Source: an uncultured Porphyromonadaceae bacterium
GTDB lineage: Bacteria; Bacteroidota; Bacteroidia; Bacteroidales; Muribaculaceae
Assembly (NCBI GenBank): GCA_900554265.1
Contig: USGZ01000006.1
Coordinates: 1-13,989 of the forward strand
Direction of reading: 5' to 3'
DNA: 13,989 nt
In this document: positions 1 through 5,998 of the stretch, one piece after another
How the letters are laid out: each line of letters starts with the position of its first letter
Numbering within the stretch: position 1 is the stretch's first letter
Program-made: the position numbers and the translations under genes
The notes under the pieces: generated by a model
Seen by the model: only the letters and a program-made list of their open reading frames with translations
The model's database searches: none
What the model was told of the DNA's origin: nothing

Positions 1-1
1 C

Positions 2-169
2 TACCACGACTTCGCCGACCACCGCGCCGACATAGCGCTCTTCGATATAGGACATTATGAAAGCGAAAATTGCGCAAAAGACATTTTTTACAATCTTTTG
101 TGCAAAAAATTTCCTAACTTTGCAGTCCTAAAGTCAACCAAGGAAACAAATCCAGTAAAATATCTGTAA
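2..169 (+). CDS. Nif3-like dinuclear metal-centre protein, C-terminal fragment
   Basis: This is the last 55 residues of a gene that begins left of the window, reading in frame from base 2 to a TAA at 167-169. The fragment contains GHYESE (fragment residues 17-22) and ends with KFPNFAV and NPVKYL, the usual end of Nif3/YbgI/YqfO-family proteins. In this family the His and the second Glu of HxxxE (here H18 and E22) bind the dinuclear metal centre. The cellular role of the family is not settled; some members are annotated as GTP cyclohydrolase 1 type 2, mostly by homology. The stop is only 8 bp before the zinc-ribbon gene at 178, and this Nif3/zinc-ribbon pairing is common in Bacteroidetes, so the two probably share a transcript. 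The N-terminal two thirds cannot be seen. Confidence 0.85.
   Translation, partial: YHDFADHRADIALFDIGHYESENCAKDIFYNLLCKKFPNFAVLKSTKETNPVKYL
97..122 (+). promoter_or_regulatory. possible internal promoter (-7 box TAACTTTG)
   Basis: TAACTTTG at 115-122 matches the Bacteroidetes -7 consensus TAnnTTTG exactly, and a TTTG lies at 97-100. The spacing between them (14 bp) is shorter than the usual 19-21 bp. The box also lies inside the Nif3 reading frame, where it encodes the conserved PNFA stretch, so the match may be a by-product of coding constraint. If real, it would let the zinc-ribbon gene be transcribed alone. Confidence 0.3.
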
Positions 170-177
170 CTGCACTT

Positions 178-960
178 ATGGCAACAGAGAAAAAGAATAC
201 ATCCCGCACCGTCGAGGAACGCCTGAAAGCCCTCTACGAGCTCCAGACCGTACTCACGGAGGTCGACCGCATCCGCAATATCCGCGGCGAGCTGCCTCTT
301 GAGGTCAAGGACCTCTCCGATACCGTCACCGGCCTCCACGCCCGCGTGGCGCGCTATCAGGAGGAAGTCGAGGAACTCAAGGCCCGCAAAACCGCCGAAA
401 GCAACAAAATCGCCAACAAGCAGCTCCTCATCGAGCGCTACAAGCAGCAGCTCGACAACGTCCGCAACAACCACGAATTCGACAATCTCACCAAGGAAAT
501 AGAGTTCGAGACCCTTGAAATCCAGCTCGCCGAGAAGAACATCATGGAAATCGAGCGCGAGATGGACATGCACGCTTCCGAAATCGCTTCCACAGAGGCT
601 GAAATCAACGACCAGACCCACATCCTGGATGAGAAGAAGGCCGCACTCGAGACTATTGTCGCTGAAACCCGCGCCGAGGAAGAGAATCTGATGATCCGTG
701 CCAAGGCCCTCGAGCCGCTGGTGGACAACGAGCGTCTGCTCTCCGCCTTCAAGCGCATCCGTGCCAACGCCCGCAACGGTCTCGGCGTCGTTCTGGTGGA
801 CCGCAACGCCTGCGGCGGCTGCTTCAACCGCATTCCGCCCCAGAAGCAGATTGAAATCAAGATGCACAAGAAAGTGATTGTCTGCGAGTACTGCGGCCGC
901 ATCATGGTCGACCCCGAACTCGCCGAAGAAGCAATCGCCGAAGTCAAGAAAATGAAATAA
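178..960 (+). CDS. C4-type zinc-ribbon coiled-coil protein (PF02591/DUF164 family)
   Basis: This 260-residue protein has a long Glu/Lys/Gln-rich helical region (about residues 12-190) with heptad-like spacing, followed by a C-terminal zinc ribbon with CxxC pairs at C212/C215 and C236/C239. This is the architecture of the family that includes Chlamydia CT398 and Helicobacter HP0958 (FlgZ), whose structures are antiparallel coiled-coil hairpins with a small zinc domain suited to nucleic-acid or protein binding. In Bacteroidetes the function is unknown, and with no flagellar context here a flagellar role should not be carried over. It is cytoplasmic, with no signal peptide or membrane segment. 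The start at 178 lies 8 bp after the Nif3 stop, and the next upstream codons belong to that gene. A hairpin follows 45 bp downstream. Family assignment is strong; role unknown. Confidence 0.93.
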   Translation: MATEKKNTSRTVEERLKALYELQTVLTEVDRIRNIRGELPLEVKDLSDTVTGLHARVARYQEEVEELKARKTAESNKIANKQLLIERYKQQLDNVRNNHEFDNLTKEIEFETLEIQLAEKNIMEIEREMDMHASEIASTEAEINDQTHILDEKKAALETIVAETRAEEENLMIRAKALEPLVDNERLLSAFKRIRANARNGLGVVLVDRNACGGCFNRIPPQKQIEIKMHKKVIVCEYCGRIMVDPELAEEAIAEVKKMK

Positions 961-1004
961 GCGCCTCAGCGCCAACCCGCGCCACAGCGCAGAAAACAGA
1001 GCTA

Positions 1005-1045
1005 GGCCGCGTCGGAACACCCCCGGCGCGGCCCCGCTATTTTAT
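1005..1045 (+). terminator. GC-rich hairpin terminator after the zinc-ribbon gene
   Basis: Bases 1005-1015 pair with 1023-1033 as an 11-bp stem (one G-T wobble) around a 7-base loop, followed by CCGCTATTTTATT. The T-tract is interrupted, so efficiency is uncertain. It lies between two convergent genes (zinc-ribbon stop at 960, minus-strand orphan stop at 1052) and could serve both. A smaller hairpin (GCGC/GCGC, 961-972) sits directly after the stop codon. Confidence 0.6.
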
Positions 1046-1051
1046 TGCCAA

Positions 1052-1318
1052 TCAACTGATCCTGAACGGGAACCCCGCGGGCTGGACGCTATTTTTTGCG
1101 CAGGGGATATAGAGCGCGCGGTTTTCGGTCCAGCCGCAGGTGGCGTTACGCAGCGTGATGGTGAGGTATCCGACGACCGACCCGGCGGCGGCGCGCACGG
1201 CGCGGAGCACGTCGGCCAGCGTCTCGAAGCCCGAGCGGCTGAAGCTTGATATTTCACGCCCGCAGTAACTGATGCGGGCCATCATTATGTCTTCGGGGTG
1301 GATGGAAGTTGCAGTCAT
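1052..1318 (-). CDS. small hypothetical protein (88 aa)
   Basis: I do not recognise this protein. It is 88 residues long without signal peptide or clear membrane helix. After a short N-terminal lead, residues 13-72 look like a compact alpha/beta domain: ARISYCGREISS, then a helix-like ETLADVLRAVRAAAG, then a beta-rich VVGYLTITLRN and CGWTENRALYIP. Three Cys (19, 61, 73) are not arranged as a metal site. The start at 1318 fits a -7 box 30 bp upstream; starts at residues 12 or 13 are also possible and would make the protein begin at the folded part. It is the last gene of the minus-strand group, separated from the WG kinase by 221 bp with its own promoter-like box, so it is probably an independent unit. 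Its protein-like composition and absence of a better frame support coding. Confidence 0.6.
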   Translation of the reverse strand: MTATSIHPEDIMMARISYCGREISSFSRSGFETLADVLRAVRAAAGSVVGYLTITLRNATCGWTENRALYIPCAKNSVQPAGFPFRIS

Positions 1319-1347
1319 AATCCGGAGAGTTACTTTTGATTACACTG

Positions 1348-1355
1348 CAAAATTA
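1348..1355 (-). promoter_or_regulatory. -7 box (TAATTTTG) for the 88-aa gene
   Basis: Read on the minus strand, 1355-1348 is TAATTTTG, a full match to TAnnTTTG. It predicts a transcript start near 1341 and a leader of roughly 23 nt. No clear TTTG -33 box is at standard spacing. Confidence 0.45.
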
Positions 1356-1426
1356 CCGCCCCACCAGTGCAATAATCCTACCCACCTGAGTTAACAAATA
1401 CGAAATAGATGGCGCGGCCCGCAAAT

Positions 1427-1508
1427 CATGGAAAGGCGCTTTTCAAGCGCCGGCTTGCGAGCCGGGCCGTTGAGATCGGAGCCGGCGGATGGAATCCGCC
1501 TTTCCATG
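1427..1508. repeat. 82-bp cloverleaf-like inverted repeat downstream of the WG kinase
   Basis: The ends CATGGAAAGGCG (1427-1438) and CGCCTTTCCATG (1497-1508) are perfect inverted repeats of 12 bp. Inside lie three perfect hairpins: 1435-1451 (7-bp stem, loop TTC), 1450-1465 (6-bp stem, loop TGCG) and 1484-1500 (7-bp stem, loop GGA). If the outer stem is limited to 8 bp (1427-1434 with 1501-1508), hairpins 1 and 3 stack directly on it and the whole folds as a four-way junction. It starts 31 bp past the kinase stop (minus strand), so it may end or protect that mRNA. It lacks tRNA features and no T-run follows. A dispersed intergenic repeat is the other reading. Confidence 0.7.
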
Positions 1509-1539
1509 TTGCTGTGCTTACGGCGCTACGCGCATGCGT

Positions 1540-3708
1540 TTAGCTGAAGGTGACTTCTTTGCCGTCGCGGTCGATGAAGAATTCGCGGTTGCCTTGGAGG
1601 ACGAAGGCAAAGCCTCGCTCGAAATAGTCGGCAAAATCATAGACGCAGGGGGCTAACTCTTTGCCGCCGCGACTGAGGTCGATGAAGCCGAATTTGCCGT
1701 TCTTTCCGATTATAGGATAGTAGCTATCCATATAGTCTTTTGGTGCTTGCATGAGACTGTCGTATTGTGGCGCTACGATTTCCCTGCCTGATTTGTCGAT
1801 TATGCCCCAAAGTCTGCGGCCCGGTTCGTTAAAGACTCGGGCATATCCGTCGACGAAGCAATCGATGTAGTCGTATTTAAACGGAACAATCTGATTGCCG
1901 TAATCGTCGATAACGCCCCACTTCTTGTCCTTAGCGACCGGAGCTCGGCGACAGTCGCCGAAAGGCCTCGCATTGTCGTAGCGGAAGGGGATGCGGGTTT
2001 TGCCGTCGGTGTCGATGTAACCCCATTTCGGTGCGTTGAGGGTTATCAGGCCCTTTTTGCATACGGGCGCAAGATCGGGCAGGAACTGGAGTCTGCCGGC
2101 TGCCTTGTACTTGAACGGTATGCGGACTTTGCCTTTGGTGTCAATATAGCCCCATTTGCCGTCTTTCTTCGCGCAGGCAAGTCCATTGGGAAAATATTCT
2201 TTGGCCCAAATGTCGGTATCGAAAGTATCATATTCCAGGGGTACGACCAGTTTTCCGGAGGTGTCGACTATCCCAAATTTATCGTTCTTTTTTAATATGG
2301 CATAGCCGTCGCGGGAAAATTGACCGCCGCCGTTTATGTTGGGCTCGTCGTAGATAAGAGGTATGACTACGCGGCCGGTTTTATCGACATAGCCACATTT
2401 GAATTTTTTTAGCACCAGTGCGAATCCGTTCTTGAAATCCTCGGCATTGTCGTAGGTTATGGGCACGACTTCTTTGCCGGTCTTGTCGATGAATCCGTAT
2501 TTGCCGCCGTTTTTGCGGACTCGGGCGAGGCCTTCCCTGAAATTCCACGCGGCTTCGTAGATTAGGGGGATTACTTCGCGGCGGTCGGCGTCGAGGAAGC
2601 CGTATCTGCCGTTCTTGCGGACTTTTGTAAGGCCGTCGATGGCGGGCCAGACGAGGTCGTAGGCCTTGCTGTTGCTTGCGTGGGCTTTTACGGTGGGGTA
2701 TTCGCGTGCGTTCCAATGCTCCGTTTCAGAGGTGCGGGCGTCGTAAATCATCCCATCGAAGGGGTTAATGACCAGTTTGGGTTTGGCGGGTTCGACTGGC
2801 TTTGCCGGGGTTTGCGCGGGAGCCGGTTCCGGCGCGGCCGGACGCGTGGCGCCCAGCGAGTTCAGGAAGGCGTCGGCGTCGGCGGTGCGGGTGGCCAGGT
2901 CCAGGCGCATGGCCTGGTCGACGGCGCGGCGAGCGGCCTCGGAGACGGCGGTCGGCAGCGGGTCCAGGGCCTGGCCGAAGGCGCGGTTCACGCAGCTTGC
3001 GGGTATCTTGCCCGTCAGCAGGGTATAGAGCGTGGCGCCCAGGGCGTAGATGTCGGTTGCCGGCAGGAATTTACCTACGCCGTTGGCAACCTGCTCTGGC
3101 GGGGCGTAGTTAGGTGTCACGCCCATCAGGGTCGAGGTGTTGAGGCCGTTGACTTCGTCGTATTGCTTCGATACGCCGAAGTCGATGAGGATGGCGTTTC
3201 CGCCGCCGTCGACCATCACGTTGGCCGGCTTGATGTCCAGGTGCAGGCGGTGGCGGGAGTGGACGTAGCGCAGCGCCTCGGCGACCTGGCGGATGTAGCC
3301 GGCGGCCTCGCGCTCGGGCAGGGCGCCGCGGCGGTCGACGATTTCCTGCAGCGACTGCCCGACGATGAACTCCATGGCATAGTAGGCCGTGCCGTTTTCC
3401 TCGAAGAGGTCCGAGACGTTGACGATTCCGGGATGCCTGAGGTTGCAGAGCACACGCGCCTCCTCGAGGAACTTTGTGCGGATGCGGTCGATCAGCGCCT
3501 TTTTCTCCCGGTCCAGCGGCTCGACATGGCCTGTCGCCGCGTCGCGCCTGCTGAGGTCGCCGACAAAGAGCTCTTTCAGGGCCACGTGGCGCCCCAGGAG
3601 AATGTGCTCGGCCTCGTAGGTGCAGCCGAAGCCGCCGCGGCTCAGGAAGCGGGTTATGCGGTATGTTTTGCCGTGGAGCAGGGTTCCCGGGGCGAGTGTG
3701 CTTGCCAT
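1540..3708 (-). CDS. Ser/Thr protein kinase with C-terminal WG repeats
   Basis: This 722-residue protein has an N-terminal Hanks-type kinase domain (about 14-285). Visible motifs are the glycine loop LSRGGFG (22-28), VALK with K45, HLDIK (H156-K160) with catalytic D158, N163, DFG (176-178), APPE (202-205), and DIYALG (219-224), so it should be active. A Pro/Ala linker (288-312) leads to about ten WG repeats (361-719) of the form K(W/F/Y)G(Y/F/I)ID..GK.(V)(I)P..Y, likely a beta-rich binding surface. There is no signal peptide or membrane helix. The start at 3708 was chosen because kinase homology begins there and a -7 box lies just upstream; the frame stays open to 4185, but that extension overlaps the next gene and has a Ser/Thr/Arg-rich, non-protein-like composition. 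It lies 43 bp downstream of a pseudokinase-like gene. Substrates are unknown. Confidence 0.93.
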   Translation of the reverse strand: MASTLAPGTLLHGKTYRITRFLSRGGFGCTYEAEHILLGRHVALKELFVGDLSRRDAATGHVEPLDREKKALIDRIRTKFLEEARVLCNLRHPGIVNVSDLFEENGTAYYAMEFIVGQSLQEIVDRRGALPEREAAGYIRQVAEALRYVHSRHRLHLDIKPANVMVDGGGNAILIDFGVSKQYDEVNGLNTSTLMGVTPNYAPPEQVANGVGKFLPATDIYALGATLYTLLTGKIPASCVNRAFGQALDPLPTAVSEAARRAVDQAMRLDLATRTADADAFLNSLGATRPAAPEPAPAQTPAKPVEPAKPKLVINPFDGMIYDARTSETEHWNAREYPTVKAHASNSKAYDLVWPAIDGLTKVRKNGRYGFLDADRREVIPLIYEAAWNFREGLARVRKNGGKYGFIDKTGKEVVPITYDNAEDFKNGFALVLKKFKCGYVDKTGRVVIPLIYDEPNINGGGQFSRDGYAILKKNDKFGIVDTSGKLVVPLEYDTFDTDIWAKEYFPNGLACAKKDGKWGYIDTKGKVRIPFKYKAAGRLQFLPDLAPVCKKGLITLNAPKWGYIDTDGKTRIPFRYDNARPFGDCRRAPVAKDKKWGVIDDYGNQIVPFKYDYIDCFVDGYARVFNEPGRRLWGIIDKSGREIVAPQYDSLMQAPKDYMDSYYPIIGKNGKFGFIDLSRGGKELAPCVYDFADYFERGFAFVLQGNREFFIDRDGKEVTFS

Positions 3709-3723
3709 ATTATAAGTTTTTTG

Positions 3724-3731
3724 CAAAGATA
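3724..3731 (-). promoter_or_regulatory. -7 box (TATCTTTG) for the WG kinase
   Basis: On the minus strand 3731-3724 reads TATCTTTG, matching TAnnTTTG, with a weak TTAG about 20 bp upstream. The predicted transcript start is only about 10 nt before the ATG at 3708, giving a near-leaderless mRNA. The box lies in the 43-bp gap after the upstream gene, so the kinase may be transcribed both alone and by readthrough. Confidence 0.45.
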
Positions 3732-3751
3732 GGCAAAAACAGCCACTCAGC

Positions 3752-4384
3752 CTAAAAGAATATGAGCTTGATGAGGGCCATAAAGATGGCGGCGCCGAGA
3801 TAGCGGAGCATGTGGACGTACCATGGCGTCGGCGCCGGGTAGAGTCGGATGGAGGTGGCGCGGTCGAAGAACTCCTTGTGGAGGCGTTCGGCTTCTTCCT
3901 CGCGGCGGTATTTCTCGCGCTGCTCCCGGTCGTCCCACTCCTCCTTTTCGTCGACGGTGAGATAGTCGGCGAAGAAAGTTGCCTCGTCGACGTAAGGGTC
4001 GCAGAGCTTCCGCAGCAGCGGTATCTCGGAGTCGTTGCGCCCGCAGAGGGTAAGTACGATTTCGCGCAGAACGGGCTGCCGGACCGTACGCTCGGCGTCC
4101 CATTGCATCGATTCGGCGCTCTTGCGGCCGGTGGCGACGCAGTAGACCACTCCGGCGTAGTCGCGGTGGTTGCGAGCGCGGACATCGTCGTCGAGTTCCT
4201 TTTCGCCGCACCAGTTGATGAAGAGGCGCCCGTTGGGGGCGACTTCCACGTTTTTCCAGGTGAAGTCGCCCAGGCCGGTGCCGGTGCTGTGCCTGCGGGC
4301 TATCTGGCCGAACATGTCGACGAGGATTGCCGTGAGGCGCTCGTCGGGCAGCTGGCCGAGCTGTTTCAGTTGATTGAGGTCCAT
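3752..4384 (-). CDS. tail-anchored protein resembling a degenerate kinase C-lobe
   Basis: I do not recognise a named family. The protein has 210 residues. Residues 38-118 line up by eye with the C-lobe of the kinase encoded next to it: LGDFTWKN (38-45) at HLDIKPAN, APNGRLFINWCG (49-60) at the strand pair ending in DFG, RDYAGVVYCVATGR (74-87) at DIYALGATLYTLLTGK, and PVLREIVLTLC (104-114) at a late C-lobe helix. The N-lobe and glycine loop are absent, the catalytic Lys after the Asp is Thr, and DFG has become WCG, so it cannot be an active kinase. A charged helix (145-172) precedes a C-terminal hydrophobic segment (189-210), which suggests insertion in the inner membrane by a tail anchor. It starts 22 bp after the peptidase gene and precedes the kinase. 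A regulator or scaffold of that kinase is inference only. Confidence 0.8.
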   Translation of the reverse strand: MDLNQLKQLGQLPDERLTAILVDMFGQIARRHSTGTGLGDFTWKNVEVAPNGRLFINWCGEKELDDDVRARNHRDYAGVVYCVATGRKSAESMQWDAERTVRQPVLREIVLTLCGRNDSEIPLLRKLCDPYVDEATFFADYLTVDEKEEWDDREQREKYRREEEAERLHKEFFDRATSIRLYPAPTPWYVHMLRYLGAAIFMALIKLIFF

Positions 4385-4406
4385 AATGCCTGCTGTCGGG
4401 AATCGC

Positions 4407-5639
4407 TTACTGCGCGGGTATCGTGCGTATTATTTCCTCCATCAGGCGGTAGGCGTCCTCCATCTGCTGCAGGTCCGCGTACTCGCGCACCGAGTGCGCC
4501 TCGTTCTGGCCGGAGAACAGGCATAGGCCGCCCTTGAGGCCCTTTGCGGCCATCATGGCGGCGGTGGTGCCTCCGCGCTCGTCGGTGAACTCGATTTCCT
4601 TGCCTATGGTCCGTGCCGCGGTCCGCACCAGGTCCTCGATGCCGGGGTAGAGGGTGTAGGCCACGTTCTCGTACTGGAGGTCATCGTAAATCACTTCGCT
4701 CCTTACGTTCGGAAACTTGCGGCCAACTTCGGCTATGGCGGCGCTGACGATGCTGTCGAACAGCTCGCCTTCGCGGCGGTCGAAGTAGCGGATGCGCGTC
4801 ATTACCGTAACGTCCTGCTCCTTCTCGACCTGCTTGAGGCCCCAGGGGTGTATGTAGCCTTCGAGGCCTTCGGTATTCTCGGGGCGGTACTCGACAGGAA
4901 CGGCGGCGATAAAAGTCGCAGCCGCGGCCACGGCGTCGCCCAGTCCGAGGGCCTTTGCATCGCCGGGATGGACGTCCTTGCCGATGAAGCGCACGTTGAA
5001 GCCGCGCGCCGTGAAATTGCTGCGGGTGATGCCCGAGCCGCCGGGACCGTCGATGTCGAAAAGGATGTCCGGGGAGAAGACGGAGGAGTCGATGTTGTCG
5101 GCCGCGCGCCCTACGTCCTCGTTGGGACAGAAGGCCACCATCACTTCGCCATGCGCGAAGCAGCTGTCGGCCAGGAGGGTGCGGATAAGTTCCATGGCTA
5201 TGGCGCAGCCGCATTTGTCGTCGGCGCCGAGGAGGGTCGTGCCGTCGGTGCGGACAATGGTGTGGCCGTCGCGCTGGTCGACGATGGGCTGGATGTCGCC
5301 GCCGGGCGCCTCGGGAGTCACGTCGAGGTGACAGCTGATACCGACGCTCGGACGCGCTTCCTCGGTATTGGCCGGAATCTTAACGTATAGGTAATTATCG
5401 GGCGAGAGTATGCACGAGGCGCCTCGCACGGCCGAGCGGGCGATGGCCTCCTCGGCGTCGGCCTTGAGTGCCAGGGCCATCGTATGCTGGCCCGCGGTCA
5501 TGAGGCTGTCGTTGGACGACTGGCTGTCGATGCGGGCGTATCGGACGAAGGTTTCGAGCATGCTGTCCTGGAGCGGCGAACCGGCGGCTCCGGCGCATAT
5601 GGCGGCAGAGAGGGCAATTGCGGCAAAGAGCTTTTTCAT
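4407..5639 (-). CDS. exported peptidase T-like M20 metallopeptidase
   Basis: This 410-residue M20B protein resembles peptidase T, which removes the N-terminal residue of tripeptides using two zinc ions. Visible metal and catalytic motifs are H104-L-D106, GADDKCG (138-144), PNEDVG (172-177) with E174 as likely general base, D197 in DIDG, VHPG with H224 in the lid domain, RGGT (355-358), and AHSVREY with H382. Two positions differ from Escherichia coli PepT: the metal ligand after the catalytic Glu is Asp (ED instead of EE), and RGGTD is RGGTT. Unlike the cytosolic enzyme, this one starts with a Sec signal peptide (MKKLFAAIALSAAICAGAAG; no good lipobox), so it should be periplasmic or secreted. 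A -7 box lies 22 bp upstream. It may be cotranscribed with the two kinase-like genes downstream. Peptidase assignment is strong; the exact substrate is not. Confidence 0.92.
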   Translation of the reverse strand: MKKLFAAIALSAAICAGAAGSPLQDSMLETFVRYARIDSQSSNDSLMTAGQHTMALALKADAEEAIARSAVRGASCILSPDNYLYVKIPANTEEARPSVGISCHLDVTPEAPGGDIQPIVDQRDGHTIVRTDGTTLLGADDKCGCAIAMELIRTLLADSCFAHGEVMVAFCPNEDVGRAADNIDSSVFSPDILFDIDGPGGSGITRSNFTARGFNVRFIGKDVHPGDAKALGLGDAVAAAATFIAAVPVEYRPENTEGLEGYIHPWGLKQVEKEQDVTVMTRIRYFDRREGELFDSIVSAAIAEVGRKFPNVRSEVIYDDLQYENVAYTLYPGIEDLVRTAARTIGKEIEFTDERGGTTAAMMAAKGLKGGLCLFSGQNEAHSVREYADLQQMEDAYRLMEEIIRTIPAQ

Positions 5640-5660
5640 GATGAGAGAAGTTTGTTTTTA

Positions 5661-5668
5661 CAAAGATA
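5661..5668 (-). promoter_or_regulatory. -7 box (TATCTTTG) for the peptidase gene
   Basis: On the minus strand 5668-5661 is TATCTTTG, a full TAnnTTTG match, predicting a start near 5654 and a leader of about 15 nt before the ATG at 5639. It is identical to the box in front of the WG kinase. No standard -33 TTTG is seen. Confidence 0.45.
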
Positions 5669-5722
5669 CGCTGTTTTTGGCGAAATTTCCGAGAAGTACG
5701 GGTTTTTAGACAGAAAGACAGA

Positions 5723-5767
5723 CAGAAGAACATAAGGAAATATAAGGCAGAAGAACATAAGGAAATA
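5723..5767. repeat. two perfect 20-bp direct repeats, period 25
   Basis: Bases 5723-5742 and 5748-5767 are the same 20-mer (cagaagaacataaggaaata), separated by five bases. The sequence resembles the A-rich repeats at 8077-8138 (shared cagaaagaca and ataag/ataaag words), and each set is followed by a short hairpin with a GGA loop. Confidence 0.8.
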
Positions 5768-5897
5768 AAAGGGCGCGGAGCGCAGTGGAGGTCGGGTGTG
5801 TCAAAATGTGGAATTGTTAAAACAGAGGAAAATTTGCAAAAGGCTGCACATTTTAACATGATTTAGCACTTGGGGGGGTAATTTGTGAACAAATATT

Positions 5898-5905
5898 TAA
5901 TTTTG
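5898..5905 (+). promoter_or_regulatory. -7 box (TAATTTTG) for the secreted Ig-like protein
   Basis: TAATTTTG at 5898-5905 is a full TAnnTTTG match in an A/T-rich setting. A start near 5912 would give an 87-nt leader, which begins with a GC-rich hairpin. A TTTG at 5882-5885 is too close to be a standard -33 box. Confidence 0.5.
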
Positions 5906-5917
5906 CACCAGCATAAT

Positions 5918-5934
5918 GCCGCGCACTGTGCGGC
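5918..5934 (+). other. hairpin in the mRNA leader
   Basis: GCCGCGC (5918-5924) pairs with GTGCGGC (5928-5934) around ACT, with one G-U pair. It would lie close to the 5' end of the predicted leader of the gene at 5999, where it could stabilise the mRNA. There is no downstream T-run, so it is not a standard terminator. Confidence 0.45.
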
Positions 5935-5998
5935 GCAGCATCTATTCCTGTTAAACGGCTAAAAATAAATCAATTATCCAATCAAAACAAACAAGTCT

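Larger units (their letters stand above)
5640..5998. other. divergent intergenic region
   Basis: This gap separates the minus-strand peptidase gene from the plus-strand secreted-protein gene. It contains a -7 box for each side (5661-5668 minus, 5898-5905 plus), a run of cagaaagacagacagaag-type sequence (5710-5728), the tandem repeat at 5723-5767, a small GCGC-GGA-GCGC hairpin (5773-5783), a G7 run (5872-5878) and a leader hairpin (5918-5934). I find no convincing gene; open frames across it have no protein-like features. Confidence 0.7.

Noticed and set aside
88..1020. Minus-strand open frame of 310 codons opposite the zinc-ribbon gene
   Set aside because: It mirrors a clearly real coding frame and has no recognisable domain.
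1427..1508. tRNA gene suggested by the cloverleaf shape
   Set aside because: No D-loop or T-loop consensus, no acceptor-arm geometry of 7 bp plus discriminator, and the arms are perfect tandem hairpins.
3706..3716. Identical CATATTATAAG at the start of the kinase gene and of der (11441-11451)
   Set aside because: An 11-base A/T-rich match around ATG is expected by chance among start regions of this group and has no further similarity beyond it.
3709..4185. In-frame extension of the WG kinase to an upstream ATG at 4185 (159 more residues)
   Set aside because: The extension is Ser/Thr/Arg/Pro-rich without domain character, overlaps the 3752-4384 gene in another frame, and kinase homology begins just after the ATG at 3708, which has a -7 box.
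5723..5767. CRISPR array
   Set aside because: Only two repeat copies with a 5-base spacer, no cas genes; likewise for 8077-8138.
5395..5859. Minus-strand frame upstream of the peptidase gene
   Set aside because: It overlaps the peptidase's N-terminus out of frame and crosses the tandem repeats; the peptidase signal peptide fixes the real start at 5639.
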